Assembly: GCA_021323455.1 (NCBI GenBank)
Contig: JAJONN010000006.1
Span: 1-32,721 of the forward strand
Reading direction: 5' to 3'
DNA: 32,721 bases
Source of the DNA: Alphaproteobacteria bacterium
GTDB taxonomy: Bacteria > Pseudomonadota > Alphaproteobacteria > Paracaedibacterales > VGCI01
In this document: piece by piece, positions 6,486-16,208 of the stretch
How positions within the stretch are numbered: position 1 is the first letter of the stretch
Layout: every line of letters begins with the position of its first letter
Notes under the pieces: generated by a model
The model's input: the letters and a program-made list of their open reading frames with translations, nothing else
What the model was told of the DNA's origin: nothing
Databases searched by the model: none
Made by a program: the position numbers and the translations under genes

Positions 6486-8126
6486 CTATGGATTCTCTTT
6501 TCTGCCCCTCTCTTTGCTATCTCTTGGCAAAATCTCGAAAGAGGCTTGAATGAGGGATTTTGTATAAAGGTTTTGTGGGTTGGTGAAGAGGCCTGTCGTC
6601 TCTCCCTCCTCCACAACACGTCCGTCTTTCATAACGAGGATGCGGTGGCTCATGGCCCGCACCACTTTGAGATCATGGCTGATGAACAGGTAGGCAAGAT
6701 GATGGCGCTGCTGGAGGCTCCGCAGGAGGTCAATGACTTCAGCCTGGATAGACCGATCAAGGGCGGAAGTTGGTTCATCAAGAATCAGAAGCTTTGGCTT
6801 TAAAATCAAGGCACGCGCAATGGCAATGCGCTGACGTTGGCCGCCTGAAAACTCATGAGGATACCGATAGCGAGCATCAGGGGGTAAGCCAACTTCTTGC
6901 AAAATGGTCTTTACCTGATCGTCAATAGCTTTTTTTCCCAGCTGCTTTTCGTGAATCTCCAGGCCCTCAGCTACAATTTGACCAACTGATAAGCGGGGAT
7001 TAAGGGAGCTAAAAGGGTCTTGAAAGATGATCTGCATTTGAGGGCGCAAACGGCGTAAAGTCCCTCGGGGTAAATTTTGGAGATCTGTCCCGCAAAAATT
7101 GATTTTTCCTTGGGCCGCTACCAATCTTAATACAGCATAAGCGAGGGTGCTTTTTCCGGACCCGCTTTCTCCAACAATTCCTACCGTCTCGCCTGCGACA
7201 AGGGAGAAAGAAACGCCATTGACGGCGCGGACATCCATAGACCCATGACTGAACCAGGATTTTTTCTGTCCTTTAAATGTCACATGGATGTCTTGTGTGG
7301 TGAGGACAGGAGAGGCGGCAGGGACAACAGGAGCGGGATGACCGCTGGGTTCTGAGTCAATTAAATGTTTGGTGTAAGGATGCTGTGGCTTTTTCAAAAC
7401 GTTTTCTGTAAGGCCGTGTTCAACAATCCTCCCATGGCGCATGACGGCAATTTTTTGGGCCATTTTGGCAACCATGCCCAAGTCATGGCTGATCAGCAGC
7501 AGTCCCATCTGGAATTGATGTTGCAACCGGTTGATGAGTTCCAGGATGCTGGCTTGGATCGTGACATCCAAAGCGGTCGTAGGTTCGTCCGCAATCAACA
7601 GCTTTGGTTCGCACGCCAAAGCCATGGCAATCATAACCCGTTGGCGCTGGCCCCCGGACAATTGGTGGGGGTAAGCTTGGAGGCGGCGCACGCCGTCTGC
7701 GAACCCAACCAGATGAAGTAATTCAATGACACGTTCTTTGGCTTGTGGTCTGGTCATGCCCTTGTGAACCAGAAGAGGCTCGGCAATTTGTTTTTCAAGG
7801 GTGTGTAAGGGATTCAAGGCCGTCATCGGCTCTTGGAAAATCATCCCGATATCATGTCCGCGGACTTTTCGCAAAATCGCTTCCGGGGCATTCAGCAGCT
7901 CTTGTCCTTGAAAAAGGATCGACCCTGTGGGATGAGAGGCCATGGGATAAGGCAAAAGCCCCAGGATTGACAAGGCGCTGACGGATTTTCCAGATCCGCT
8001 TTCGCCTACCAAAGCCAGGGTTTCCCCTTGGTTCAGGGAAAAAGAGACATCGGTAACGGCTTCTGTTGGGGGTTGGTTGCGGCTGTGGAAATGAACGGAT
8101 AGATGATCCACTTGCAATAACGTCAT
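6486..8126 (-). CDS. yejF: Oligopeptide ABC importer, duplicated ATP-binding protein YejF
   Basis: A 546-residue cytoplasmic ATPase with two complete ABC cassettes in one chain, as in YejF. Cassette 1 has Walker A GESGSGKS, signature LSGGQRQR and Walker [13 protein letters not shown]; cassette 2 has [17 protein letters not shown] and [12 protein letters not shown]. Both switch histidines are present (LLISHDLG and LFISHDLK). It powers the YejB/YejE permease for uptake of short peptides (and microcin C-type compounds in enterobacteria). Its ATG overlaps the yejE stop (ATGA), indicating coupled translation. No truncation is apparent. Confidence 0.94.
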   Translation of the reverse strand: MTLLQVDHLSVHFHSRNQPPTEAVTDVSFSLNQGETLALVGESGSGKSVSALSILGLLPYPMASHPTGSILFQGQELLNAPEAILRKVRGHDIGMIFQEPMTALNPLHTLEKQIAEPLLVHKGMTRPQAKERVIELLHLVGFADGVRRLQAYPHQLSGGQRQRVMIAMALACEPKLLIADEPTTALDVTIQASILELINRLQHQFQMGLLLISHDLGMVAKMAQKIAVMRHGRIVEHGLTENVLKKPQHPYTKHLIDSEPSGHPAPVVPAASPVLTTQDIHVTFKGQKKSWFSHGSMDVRAVNGVSFSLVAGETVGIVGESGSGKSTLAYAVLRLVAAQGKINFCGTDLQNLPRGTLRRLRPQMQIIFQDPFSSLNPRLSVGQIVAEGLEIHEKQLGKKAIDDQVKTILQEVGLPPDARYRYPHEFSGGQRQRIAIARALILKPKLLILDEPTSALDRSIQAEVIDLLRSLQQRHHLAYLFISHDLKVVRAMSHRILVMKDGRVVEEGETTGLFTNPQNLYTKSLIQASFEILPRDSKERGRKENP

Positions 8127-9151
8127 CGGGCCATCACCTTGCGAGGATCAAACGCATCGCGGACGGCCTCTCCAATAAAGATGAGCAAACTCAACAAAAA
8201 GGCGAGGGAGAAAAAGCCTGTTAATCCCAGCCAGGGAGATTGAACATGGTTCTTGCCTTGGGTCAACAATTCCCCTAGGGACGCCGACCCCGGTGGCAGT
8301 CCAAATCCAAGAAAGTCCAGGGTTGTTAACGTCGTAATGGAGCCGTTCAAAATAAAAGGCAAATAGGTGAGGGTGGCTACCATCGCATTGGGCAACATAT
8401 GGCGTACCATAATGCGCCAGGTTGATACGCCCAAAGCCTCAGCCGCCCGGACATAATCCAAGGACCGGGTGCGGAAAAATTCCGCCCGGACAACAGCCAC
8501 CAGGCTCATCCAGCTGAACAGCAACATAATGCCCAAGAGGAGCCAAAAATTAGGCTCAATGATGCTGGACAAAATAATCAACAGGTACAAAATGGGCAAC
8601 CCGCTCCAGATTTCAATCACACGCTGGAAAATCAAGTCCACGCGTCCGCCAAAATACCCTTGGACAGCGCCCGCAAGGACACCAATAATCGACGAAAAAA
8701 ACGTGAGAATGAGGCCAAAAAATATCGATACCCGGAAGCCATAAATAAGGCGGGCCAACACATCTCGCCCCTGGTCATCTGTTCCAAGCCAGTTTTCGGG
8801 TGAGGGGGGCGAGGGGGCTGGGCCTGTCAGGTTAAAGTTGACGGTACTGATATGGAACGGAATGGGAGGAAAGATCATCCATCCTTTTTCGTTAATAAGT
8901 TCTTTGACGTAGGCGTCCCGATAGTTTGTGGCAGTTTGAAATTTGCCGCCCCAATGGGTTTCTGGGTAGGTTTGGAAAATAGGCGCATACCATTTCCCTT
9001 CATAAGAAACCAGTAACGGTTTGTCATTGGCCAAGAATTCCGCAAACAAAATGATTAAGAAGAGGATGCCGAAAACCCACAAGGACCAATAACCCCGGCG
9101 GTTCGCCTTGAATTGAGCAATGCGGCGTTGGGTAAGGGGGGAAAAAGTCAT
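8123..9151 (-). CDS. yejE: Oligopeptide ABC importer permease YejE
   Basis: A 342-residue inner-membrane permease of the DppC/OppC class. It has the N-terminal helix (WVFGILFLIILFAEF), then a long periplasmic insertion typical of YejE with GTDDQGRDVLARLIYGFR before the second helix. The EAA loop that contacts the ATPase is RAAEALGVSTWRIMVRHMLPN. It ends FDPRKVMAR, as the family does. Start and stop overlap both neighbours by four bases (ATGA), so yejB-yejE-yejF is one operon. Confidence 0.93.
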   Translation of the reverse strand: MTFSPLTQRRIAQFKANRRGYWSLWVFGILFLIILFAEFLANDKPLLVSYEGKWYAPIFQTYPETHWGGKFQTATNYRDAYVKELINEKGWMIFPPIPFHISTVNFNLTGPAPSPPSPENWLGTDDQGRDVLARLIYGFRVSIFFGLILTFFSSIIGVLAGAVQGYFGGRVDLIFQRVIEIWSGLPILYLLIILSSIIEPNFWLLLGIMLLFSWMSLVAVVRAEFFRTRSLDYVRAAEALGVSTWRIMVRHMLPNAMVATLTYLPFILNGSITTLTTLDFLGFGLPPGSASLGELLTQGKNHVQSPWLGLTGFFSLAFLLSLLIFIGEAVRDAFDPRKVMAR

Positions 9152-10242
9152 GTGCGGCCTGCTGTTAAATCAATGCGCCGGTCAACCAGCATATAGGCCA
9201 AGTCTCCCAACAAGTGGAAGATCATGCCGACCAGCGTAAACATATACAAGATCCCAAACATAACCGGGTAATCCCGGTTCACGGCAGATTCAAACCCCAG
9301 CAGCCCCATCCCGTCCAAGGAAAATAAAACCTCAATAACAAGGTTGGAGGTAAACAGAATTCCAATAAAGGCAGAGGGAAACCCGGCAATCACGATGAGC
9401 ATCGCATTGCGGAAAATATGCCCATAAAGGACACGGCGTTCACTCAACCCCTTTGCGCGGGCTGTGGTCACATATTGCTTGTTGATCTCCTCTAAAAAAG
9501 AATTTTTTGTTAACAAGGTTAGCTTGGCAAATCCGGCAATAACCATGGCCAAAACGGGCAAGGTTAAATGCCAGAAATAATCCCCTATTTTTCCTAAAAA
9601 GCTAAGATCTGCCCAATGATCTGACATCAGCCCCCGTAACGGGAAAATGCTCCAAAAACTTCCCCCTGCAAAAAGAAGAATGAGGAACAAGGCAAATAGG
9701 AAAGAGGGAACCGCATACCCAACGACAATGACGGCGCTGGTCCATATATCAAAGGTTGAGCCATCCCGTACAGCTTTCCAGACGCCTAAAGGAATCGAAA
9801 TAAGATAGACAAGAAAGGTCGTCCATAGCCCCAGGGATAAAGAAACAGGGAACTTTTCCCCAACCAGGGAAATAACGCTTTGGTCCCGGAAATAGCTCCG
9901 CCCGAAGTCAAAGGTCAAGTAATTTTTAATCATATGGATAAAGCGCAAATGGGCTGGCTTGTCAAAGCCGAACTGAATTTCAAGCTCCTTGATAAAGGCA
10001 GGGTCAATCCCTTGTGCTCCCCGGTAGCTGCTCTCATTGCCTCCCCCCATAGGGTATAGCTGGGTTTCTGACTGGACCCCACCAAGGCGCATCTCCACAT
10101 CAGATGCCTGTCCCCGGATTTTAGCCAAAACCTGTTCAACAGGGCCGCCAGGAGCCGCTTGAACAATGATAAAGTTAATCAGCATAATCCCGAACAAGGT
10201 GGGGATGATCAAAAACAACCGATGGCAAATGTACTTGAGCAT
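9148..10242 (-). CDS. yejB: Oligopeptide ABC importer permease YejB
   Basis: An inner-membrane permease of the DppB class, about 364 residues from the start chosen here. The N-terminus MLKYICHRLFLIIPTLFGIM aligns with the usual YejB start, so I prefer the ATG at 10242 over an in-frame TTG at 10260; neither has a strong ribosome-binding site. APGGPVEQ after the first helix is a family hallmark. The following periplasmic loop is long and carries a GGGNESS stretch. The EAA loop is TTARAKGLSERRVLYGHIFRN. No substrate-binding protein (yejA) lies next to the operon. Confidence 0.92.
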   Translation of the reverse strand: MLKYICHRLFLIIPTLFGIMLINFIIVQAAPGGPVEQVLAKIRGQASDVEMRLGGVQSETQLYPMGGGNESSYRGAQGIDPAFIKELEIQFGFDKPAHLRFIHMIKNYLTFDFGRSYFRDQSVISLVGEKFPVSLSLGLWTTFLVYLISIPLGVWKAVRDGSTFDIWTSAVIVVGYAVPSFLFALFLILLFAGGSFWSIFPLRGLMSDHWADLSFLGKIGDYFWHLTLPVLAMVIAGFAKLTLLTKNSFLEEINKQYVTTARAKGLSERRVLYGHIFRNAMLIVIAGFPSAFIGILFTSNLVIEVLFSLDGMGLLGFESAVNRDYPVMFGILYMFTLVGMIFHLLGDLAYMLVDRRIDLTAGRT

Positions 10243-10381
10243 GAGTTTATTAGATACCAATTTCTCGACGAATTCACCACAATTAAAGTGAAAAAGGGAG
10301 GCCTCAACCTACGGTTGTGTGGCCGGTCAGTGATTTTATTTCTCAGGGAGGGAATATGACAGGTTCTAAAAAAATAAATCA

Positions 10382-10413
10382 AGGGTGCCCTTTAAAAATT
10401 CAAAGGGCACTCT
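10382..10413 (-). terminator. Rho-independent terminator, minus strand
   Basis: AGGGTGCCCTTT (10382-10393) pairs with AAAGGGCACTCT (10402-10413) with a single G-U type mismatch and an eight-base loop. On the minus strand the stem is followed by a T-rich run (TTGATTTATTTTTTT). It would end transcription of the secreted hypothetical gene at 10489-10986 before yejB. Confidence 0.82.
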
Positions 10414-10488
10414 TTGAACTGACTTGTTGAAAAGTAATCGTGATGCGACTCAATCGATAGACGCTTCACAAAGGCAGTCATAATATAT

Positions 10489-10986
10489 TTACAAAAACTC
10501 AGCCCTCCGAGGATGGGGGCCGTATAATTTCTCGTATATCCCAATACTTTCTAATATATCCGCCTTTATAAAGCTTATACCTGATTCCAGGGCCTCTAAT
10601 ACCCCTGGCCACCTTCTCATGAGAGGGAATATGGGTACAGCCCCGCCGCCCATGGCCCACTGTTCTGACTGCCCATCTCTTACCATTTCCATCAGAGCTG
10701 AGTTATAAACATTCTCACATGCTGGATCAACTAAGTGGTGCTTTGTGTTAAATTTACTTCTTTCAGCATATAAGTCTTGGAGGCTTTTACACACATTATG
10801 TAAATCGATACAAGTTAAACCCTCAATAGCCGGAGGGGTTAATGCATCGAGGTGCTTCATTAGACGATCCAGTTGAGTTTTTCTTATGGAAAATGTTTCT
10901 TCAGCCCGATCATCAGCCGCTTGTAATGATGTTAAAGTTAGAACGATGAAAAGATAATGAATAAGGAACCTCATTTTTTTTATCAT
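10489..10986 (-). CDS. Secreted hypothetical protein
   Basis: A 165-residue protein that I do not recognise. The N-terminus (MIKKMRFLIHYLFIVLTLTSLQA) is a signal peptide, cleaved probably after LQA. The mature part is mainly helical, with three cysteines (C59, C66 and C89) and a Gly/Pro patch (MGGGAVPIFPLMRRWPG) in the C-terminal half. The start is supported by AAGGAGA eight bases upstream. It is an independent transcript with a good terminator. The setting suggests an exported protein of the envelope or host interface, without further evidence. Confidence 0.65.
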   Translation of the reverse strand: MIKKMRFLIHYLFIVLTLTSLQAADDRAEETFSIRKTQLDRLMKHLDALTPPAIEGLTCIDLHNVCKSLQDLYAERSKFNTKHHLVDPACENVYNSALMEMVRDGQSEQWAMGGGAVPIFPLMRRWPGVLEALESGISFIKADILESIGIYEKLYGPHPRRAEFL

Positions 10987-11269
10987 ATTAGATTCTCCTT
11001 TTTATATTATTGTAGGTATTATCATGAGTGCTTTGAAAAAGTATTCTTAAAATCTAACCTCTCTGGTAAAGAGAATTTTAAAAAATTAAGAAACAAATAT
11101 CTTATAACAGAGCTGGTAGCGTGAGTAAAGTAACCTTATCACGGCATACGATTAAAAAGAGAGACTGTTGATAGGCAATTTTAGGAAAATACGCTAGGTT
11201 TCCTGCGCATTTGTTAAAAATTTATAGGAATGTGGTATAGGTAGCACTCAATCAATCACGAGGAGCGAT

Positions 11270-11885
11270 ATGATGGAGAGATATTATTAGTGAAGAAACT
11301 TTTGAAAAGACTCTTGTATTCTTAAGTGCCGAGAAAGGTATTTATTGTAAGGATCCGAAAAAGATCAAAAGATTTTGGAAGCCGTCTATTTTATAATAAG
11401 AACAGGAGCATAAAGGGTAGAGTTACCAAAATATTATGGACGATATAAAACAATCCATTGGCGTTTTATATATTAGGGAAAGAAAAAATCTGAAATACAA
11501 TACTTTTTTATTTTGCAAAAGACTGTGATAGAGAATTATTTATGATGGATGGGAGCGTGACACGCTCTCATGCTTGTGCTAGCGGATATGGAGAGACGAG
11601 CAAGAAAAACCAGCTTTGAGTCGGTGCCAAGGAAGATTTTCAACAAAAACCTATACGCTCGTTGATGCATTGGGGCTACCCATCAAATTTATTCTGTCGC
11701 CAGGACAAAGCAGTGAAATCAAACAAGCCCCTGAGCTTATTAAAGGTATGGAAGGCTTTAACATTTGGGAAGATAAGGCTTTTAACAGTGATGAATTCGT
11801 TCAGCAAATTTTTCTCTCATATTTATCGGCGCTCTTAGCATATGTCTTTAAGTCGAATAAACCTACCGTCTCTTTTCCTTAAGCC
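11270..11885 (+). mobile_element. IS5-family (IS427-like) transposase remnant, multiply frameshifted
   Basis: Pieces of one transposase occur in order but in different frames. After GAGGAG and an ATG at about 11271 come ISEETFEKTLVFLSAEKG and KDPKKIKRFW. Then EAVYFIIRTGA, a stop, and RVELPKYYGRYKTIHWRF follow. Next is MMDGSVTRSHACASG (the first DDE aspartate region), and finally from 11616 GRFSTKTYTLVDALGLPIKF, ILSPGQ and EDKAFNSDEFV (second Asp). The order and motifs are those of IS5 elements of the IS427/IS1031 type. At least three frameshifts and several stops make it non-functional. Ends and target duplications could not be located. Confidence 0.8.
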
Positions 11886-12697
11886 ATTAGCCAAGAAGCA
11901 CTTCTTATATCGTATGAATTTATTAATACGGCTGTAATTTTAAAGACTATGATTCAGTCTTCTCTGATAATGAAAGAACTGAGCGAGATATTGATATCGT
12001 TGACCTCATTATATGCAGGCGCCCATAAGGTAGGCATTGATCTTCTATTTTGTGTTGACCTCTTGTTCTCAATTACAAAACATATCCCCAAAATCTGGGG
12101 AGATATCTGTGGATAACTTATCTGGGCCAATGCTTAACAAGGGGTTAACGGTACGCTTAAAAATCAGGCATACAACCAGAAGGTTAAAAGTCAGAAATAT
12201 TTTAAATCAAGCCGTTAGAACCAATGGAAGACGAAAGCGGAAGATATGATCAACCCTCCTTAACGCATCTAATAAACGGATAGGCTTGGCGATTAGGAGA
12301 GTAGTCCGTATTTAAGAAGTAAGCCATTGAAACGGCCAACCCTTCATTGAGACGCTCACGTTTTTTAACGTAATGTTTTGAGCGTGGCATAAAGAAGCTT
12401 CTTACGAGCTTGTAAAGGCTCACAAACATCTCTATATAAACCTTAAAGCTTAATTAGTAACTCAGATGTGTCTTTGTAATATTTCTTTATAAAGGATTTG
12501 TTTAAATTTCTAAAGGTTGGTGGTTTTTTCTTGTTCCTACCGCACCCTAAGGATTGGAAATAGACAGACCTTGCATTGTTTAGAGATATGTTGCGTCAAA
12601 AAGTAAAGGGCAAGCACAACGATTTGGAATTGACAAAGCCACCTGCCTTCATATCATTGGTAAAAAGCAGCAAAAGAAAATAAGGGAGTGATAATAC
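11886..12697. other. Gene-poor decayed region
   Basis: No secure gene. Around 11950-12120, two short adjoining reading stretches (SDNERTERDIDIVDLI and then YAGAHKVGIDLLFCVDLLF) look like eroded coding DNA of unknown origin. There is a small CCCCA/TGGGG hairpin at 12086-12100, one 9-base DnaA-box match at 12108-12116 (probably chance), and an ACGCTCA/TGAGCGT inverted repeat near 12352-12384. The last 20 bases hold the AAGGGAG ribosome-binding site of the next gene. The region looks like IS-associated debris. Confidence 0.5.
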
Positions 12698-14029
12698 ATG
12701 GGACTCTTTTCCTCTTTGAACCGTGAGCAAAAGCAAGCCATTGGACTCTTACAAGTCGGTACCTTCCTGGAATATTTTGACCTGATGCTCTACGTTCACA
12801 TGGCCGTGCTTCTTAATGAGCTATTTTTTCCCAAAACAGACCCCCATACGGCATCTCTTTTAACGGCTTTTGCTTTATGTTCCAGCTTGGCTTTTAGGCC
12901 CATTGGGGCCTTGGTTTTTGGGTGGATTGGAGATCACATCGGTCGAAAACCAACAATCATTATCACAACAGCTATGATGGCGATTTCTTGTCTTGTCATG
13001 GCTAACCTTCCGACCTATGCCCAAATTGGTATAACGGCTGCTTGGGTTGTGACGCTATGCCGAATCCTTCAAGGCATGTCATCTATGGGTGAGGTTATTG
13101 GGGCGGAAATTTACCTAACGGAAAGTATTAAAACCCCGGCTCGTTTCCCGGCTGTTTTATCTGTGCATGTTGCTGATCAGTTAGGATCGTTGTCTGCTCT
13201 CGGCGTTGCTTTTTTTGTCCTATCTTTCAACATGAACTGGCGACTTGCATTTTGGGCGGGAGCAGTTATTGCGATTGTAGGTGTATTCGCAAGAACCCGC
13301 CTACGGGAAACACCCGTCTTTCTTGAAATGAAAAGAAAAGAGCTGAGAAAAGGGATTGAAGACCTCAACCTTGAACTTGATCCTGTTCGCGGAGCAGAAG
13401 TGAACGCGAGCTGGAAAGAGCGCTTAAATTATAAAACATTGATGTCATATTTCTTTATATCTTGTGGTACACCTTTTAGATGGTATCTAGGGTTTTTCCA
13501 TTTTATTCCTATTCTTAAAGAAAATTTTGGTTATAGCTCTGAAGACATTATTACGCACAACTTCCTTTTGGCTTCTGTTTCTTTCATTCTCAGCATTGTT
13601 TTGATGTACATGAGCTATCGGATCCATCCTCTGAAAATTCAAAAAATTAGGACACGATTGGCGCTTTTAGTTATATTATTGTTGCCTTTTTTAATTATGT
13701 TTGTAAAAAGCCCAGTGCAGTTATTTTTGATACAATCCCTCATACTTGTTTTCGCGCTAGAAGAGGCACCGTCTACTCCTATATTTTGGTTTCATTTTCC
13801 CGTGTATTGTAGGTTTAGGTGTGCTACCTTATTATTTTCAATCGCAAGAGCCGCTATGTATATTATCACATCATTTGGTCTGATCTATTTGGTAGCTTAC
13901 CTAGGCTGTTTTGGAATTTGGGTTATAGCCTTACCAATAGCCATTGCTTTTCTTTACGGTATTTCCCATTTTGAAGAATTGGAACATGAGTTAGACTTGC
14001 TCCACAAGAGAATACGTGGTGATACCTGA
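12698..14029 (+). CDS. MHS-type MFS transporter, tandem copy 1
   Basis: A 443-residue, 12-helix transporter. First-helix motif LEYFDLMLYVH and loop motif GWIGDHIGRKPTI place it in the metabolite:H+ symporter (ProP/ShiA-like) family. A charged cytoplasmic loop (about 205-245, EMKRKELRKGIEDLNLELD) separates the halves. The next gene is a near-identical duplicate of equal length. The second half has diverged most, where substrate selectivity may have changed. The start follows AAGGGAG. There is no regulatory hint as to the substrate; importing a host metabolite is the likely role. Confidence 0.85.
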   Translation: MGLFSSLNREQKQAIGLLQVGTFLEYFDLMLYVHMAVLLNELFFPKTDPHTASLLTAFALCSSLAFRPIGALVFGWIGDHIGRKPTIIITTAMMAISCLVMANLPTYAQIGITAAWVVTLCRILQGMSSMGEVIGAEIYLTESIKTPARFPAVLSVHVADQLGSLSALGVAFFVLSFNMNWRLAFWAGAVIAIVGVFARTRLRETPVFLEMKRKELRKGIEDLNLELDPVRGAEVNASWKERLNYKTLMSYFFISCGTPFRWYLGFFHFIPILKENFGYSSEDIITHNFLLASVSFILSIVLMYMSYRIHPLKIQKIRTRLALLVILLLPFLIMFVKSPVQLFLIQSLILVFALEEAPSTPIFWFHFPVYCRFRCATLLFSIARAAMYIITSFGLIYLVAYLGCFGIWVIALPIAIAFLYGISHFEELEHELDLLHKRIRGDT

Positions 14030-14081
14030 AAATTTCCGATCATTGCTAAAACAATAAAAATCGAAAGGAATTCACAAGATA

Positions 14082-15413
14082 ATGGGTATACTTTCTTCCC
14101 TAAACCGCGAACAAAAACAATCCATTAGACTCTTACAAGTCGGTACCTTCCTGGAATATTTTGACCTGATGCTCTATGTGCATATGGCAGTCCTTCTCAA
14201 TGAGATGTTCTTTCCCAAAACAGACCCTCATACGGGCTCCCTTTTGACGGCTTTTGCATTATGTTCCAGCTTGGCTTTTAGGCCCATCGGTGCCTTAATT
14301 TTTGGATGGATTGGAGACAATATCGGTCGTAAAACAACGATTATTATCACAACAGCCATGATGGCAGTTTCTTGTCTTGTCATGGCGAACCTCCCGACTT
14401 ATGCCCAAATTGGTATAACGGCTGCTTGGGTTGTGACGCTATGCCGGGTTCTCCAAGGCATGTCATCGATGGGAGAAGCAGTAGGGGCCGCAATTTACCT
14501 AACAGAAAGTATTCAGCGCCCGGCTCGTTTCCCATCTGTTTTGTCTTTACATGTTGCCGATCAGTTAGGAACCTTGGCTGCTCTTGGCCTTGCTTTTCTT
14601 GTCCTCTCTTTCAATATGAATTGGCGGCTTGCATTTTGGGCAGGTGCCGCCATTGCAATTGTAACTGTCTTTGCAAGAACCCGTCTACGGGAAACGCCCG
14701 TGTTTCTTGAAATGAAAAGAAAAGAGCTGAGAAAAGGGATTGAAGATCTCAACCTTGAACTTGATCCTGTTCGCGGAGCAGAAGTTAACGCGACCTGGAA
14801 AGAGCGCTTAAATTATAAAACACTGATGTCATATTTTTTTATAACTTGTGGAACGCCTTTTAGCTTGTATCTAGGTTTTTTTCATTTTATCCCAGTCCTT
14901 AAAGAAAGTTTCGGTTATAACCATGGAGATATTGTTACACATAATTTTCTTCTGGCTTCTGTTGCTTTCATTATGAGCATTATTTTGATGTACTTAAGCT
15001 ATAGTATCCATCCTTTAAAAATTAACAAAATAAGAACGCGCCTAGCGCTTCTATTGATGATATTATTACCATTTTTAATGATGTCTGCAACAAGCTCGGT
15101 GCAATTATTTATCCTGCAATCTCTTATACTTATTCTTGCATTAGAAGAAGCACCATCTACCCCTGTATTTTTGGATCATTTTCCCGTCTATTGTAGGTTC
15201 AGGTCCGCCACGCTATTATTTTCAATCGCAAGAGCAGTTATGTATACGATAACGTCGTTTGGTCTGATCTATTTGGTAAGTTACCTAGGTTCTTTTGGAA
15301 TCTGGGTCATAGCCTTGCCCATAGCTGTTGCTTCCCTCTGTGGTATTGATCATTTTGAAGAGTTAGAACGTGAATTAGAATTGCTGCACAAGAGAATACG
15401 TGGTGCCTCTTAA
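14082..15413 (+). CDS. MHS-type MFS transporter, tandem copy 2
   Basis: A 443-residue paralogue of the preceding gene, 52 bases downstream and surely from a tandem duplication. The first 250 residues are nearly the same (LEYFDLMLYVH, GWIGDNIGRKTTI, RGAEVNATWKERLNYK). Differences gather in helices 7-12, for example SLYLGFFHFIPVLKESFGYN versus RWYLGFFHFIPILKENFGYS in copy 1. Both copies are open from start to stop, so both were probably kept by selection. AAAGGAA precedes the ATG. Co-transcription with copy 1 is likely. It is convergent with a small XRE regulator 30 bases beyond its stop. Confidence 0.85.
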   Translation: MGILSSLNREQKQSIRLLQVGTFLEYFDLMLYVHMAVLLNEMFFPKTDPHTGSLLTAFALCSSLAFRPIGALIFGWIGDNIGRKTTIIITTAMMAVSCLVMANLPTYAQIGITAAWVVTLCRVLQGMSSMGEAVGAAIYLTESIQRPARFPSVLSLHVADQLGTLAALGLAFLVLSFNMNWRLAFWAGAAIAIVTVFARTRLRETPVFLEMKRKELRKGIEDLNLELDPVRGAEVNATWKERLNYKTLMSYFFITCGTPFSLYLGFFHFIPVLKESFGYNHGDIVTHNFLLASVAFIMSIILMYLSYSIHPLKINKIRTRLALLLMILLPFLMMSATSSVQLFILQSLILILALEEAPSTPVFLDHFPVYCRFRSATLLFSIARAVMYTITSFGLIYLVSYLGSFGIWVIALPIAVASLCGIDHFEELERELELLHKRIRGAS

Positions 15414-15442
15414 AAACAGTAGCAACTAATATTTAAACCGTC

Positions 15443-15709
15443 TTAATCCTTCTTAATCTTGCTATGGGTTCCATGTAATAAGAAATCTGCAGAAGCTTCC
15501 TCTTCTGATAATTTAAAAAGGGATATGAATAAGTTAGATAATAACTTAGCTTTCAGAGGTAGCAATTCTCTTTCACCCGTTTCTAAATATCTTAAGGTAC
15601 TGCCGCTTATCCCAGTAATTTCCTCAAATTTTGATCTTGTAAGTTTTAGTTTTTTTCTAAGATGGAGGATTCTCTTTCCTGGCTCTGGTGAGATAATTTT
15701 TTTATTCAT
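15443..15709 (-). CDS. Small XRE-family HTH regulator
   Basis: An 88-residue protein. Residues 10-62 form a Cro/C1-type helix-turn-helix: GKRILHLRKKLKLTRSKFEE, then ITGISGSTLRYLETGERELLP, where the recognition helix is GSTLRYLETG. There is no extra effector domain, so it resembles a minimal repressor or an orphan antitoxin. No toxin-like partner is adjacent. The upstream Shine-Dalgarno is poor. It may regulate the neighbouring MHS transporters or a prophage-derived function, but nothing in the sequence shows its target. Confidence 0.7.
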   Translation of the reverse strand: MNKKIISPEPGKRILHLRKKLKLTRSKFEEITGISGSTLRYLETGERELLPLKAKLLSNLFISLFKLSEEEASADFLLHGTHSKIKKD

Positions 15710-16208
15710 AGGAAGGTTCTTTTTTATTTTGGGTTAAGGGCCTGCCTATTTTATGGTCAAAAACTCGCTTGTTTGTAACGGTCAAAAGACAAGCATAATA
15801 GGAATTTCTATAGGATATAGAAAGTAATATTACGGGTAATATCCCATAGTTTTCAATATTTATTAACGTATGCGTCATTATTGCAGAAATTCTCAGAGCG
15901 AACTAATTAAAAGAATAGCCTTTAAAGAAAATTTTTGAGTGATAAGCATCAAGAATGCAACCCTAACTTTCTGATATTCTACACGCATCCTACCTTTTCT
16001 CATATAAAATTTTACGAAAAGAAAAATTTAGAAAACAAGTCTTATAAGGGGTAAAGGTAGCTTTGGGCTTTGCTGTTATTATTGTAGCTTCCGCCGTTGA
16101 TGATCAAAGTAATTTTTTGACGCATGTATCATTTTATTTTGACCTATGTATCAATATAATGTATAAGAATAATGTATATATTGCACGCTAAACAAAATAG
16201 AGGATATC
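15710..16208. other. AT-rich intergenic region with the promoter of the next gene
   Basis: No gene seen. The region upstream of the XRE gene is AT-rich with several partial palindromes (for example AATATTACGGGTAATATT near 15827-15844). The final 100 bases hold direct repeats and a promoter for the hypothetical gene at 16209, listed separately. Confidence 0.5.
16115..16167 (+). promoter_or_regulatory. Promoter with two direct repeats upstream of the unknown-family gene
   Basis: TTTTGACGCATGTATCA (16115-16131) and TTTTGACCTATGTATCA (16137-16153) are direct repeats differing at two positions, spaced 22 bases (two DNA turns). The second contains TTGACC (16139-16144), followed after 17 bases by TATAAG (16162-16167), a plausible sigma70 promoter. 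The repeats could be binding sites for an unknown regulator. Confidence 0.55.

Noticed and set aside
6456-6803. Plus-strand frames antisense to yejF (also at 7365-7721 and 7745-7981)
   Set aside because: Shadows of a highly conserved ABC ATPase gene on the other strand.
12108-12116. TGTGGATAA, a perfect DnaA-box match, as a possible replication origin
   Set aside because: A single 9-mer is expected by chance at about this rate in 33 kb; there are no further boxes or origin-type neighbours.
12037-12249. 70-codon open frame
   Set aside because: No ribosome-binding site, no recognisable motif, and it lies in decayed IS-associated DNA.
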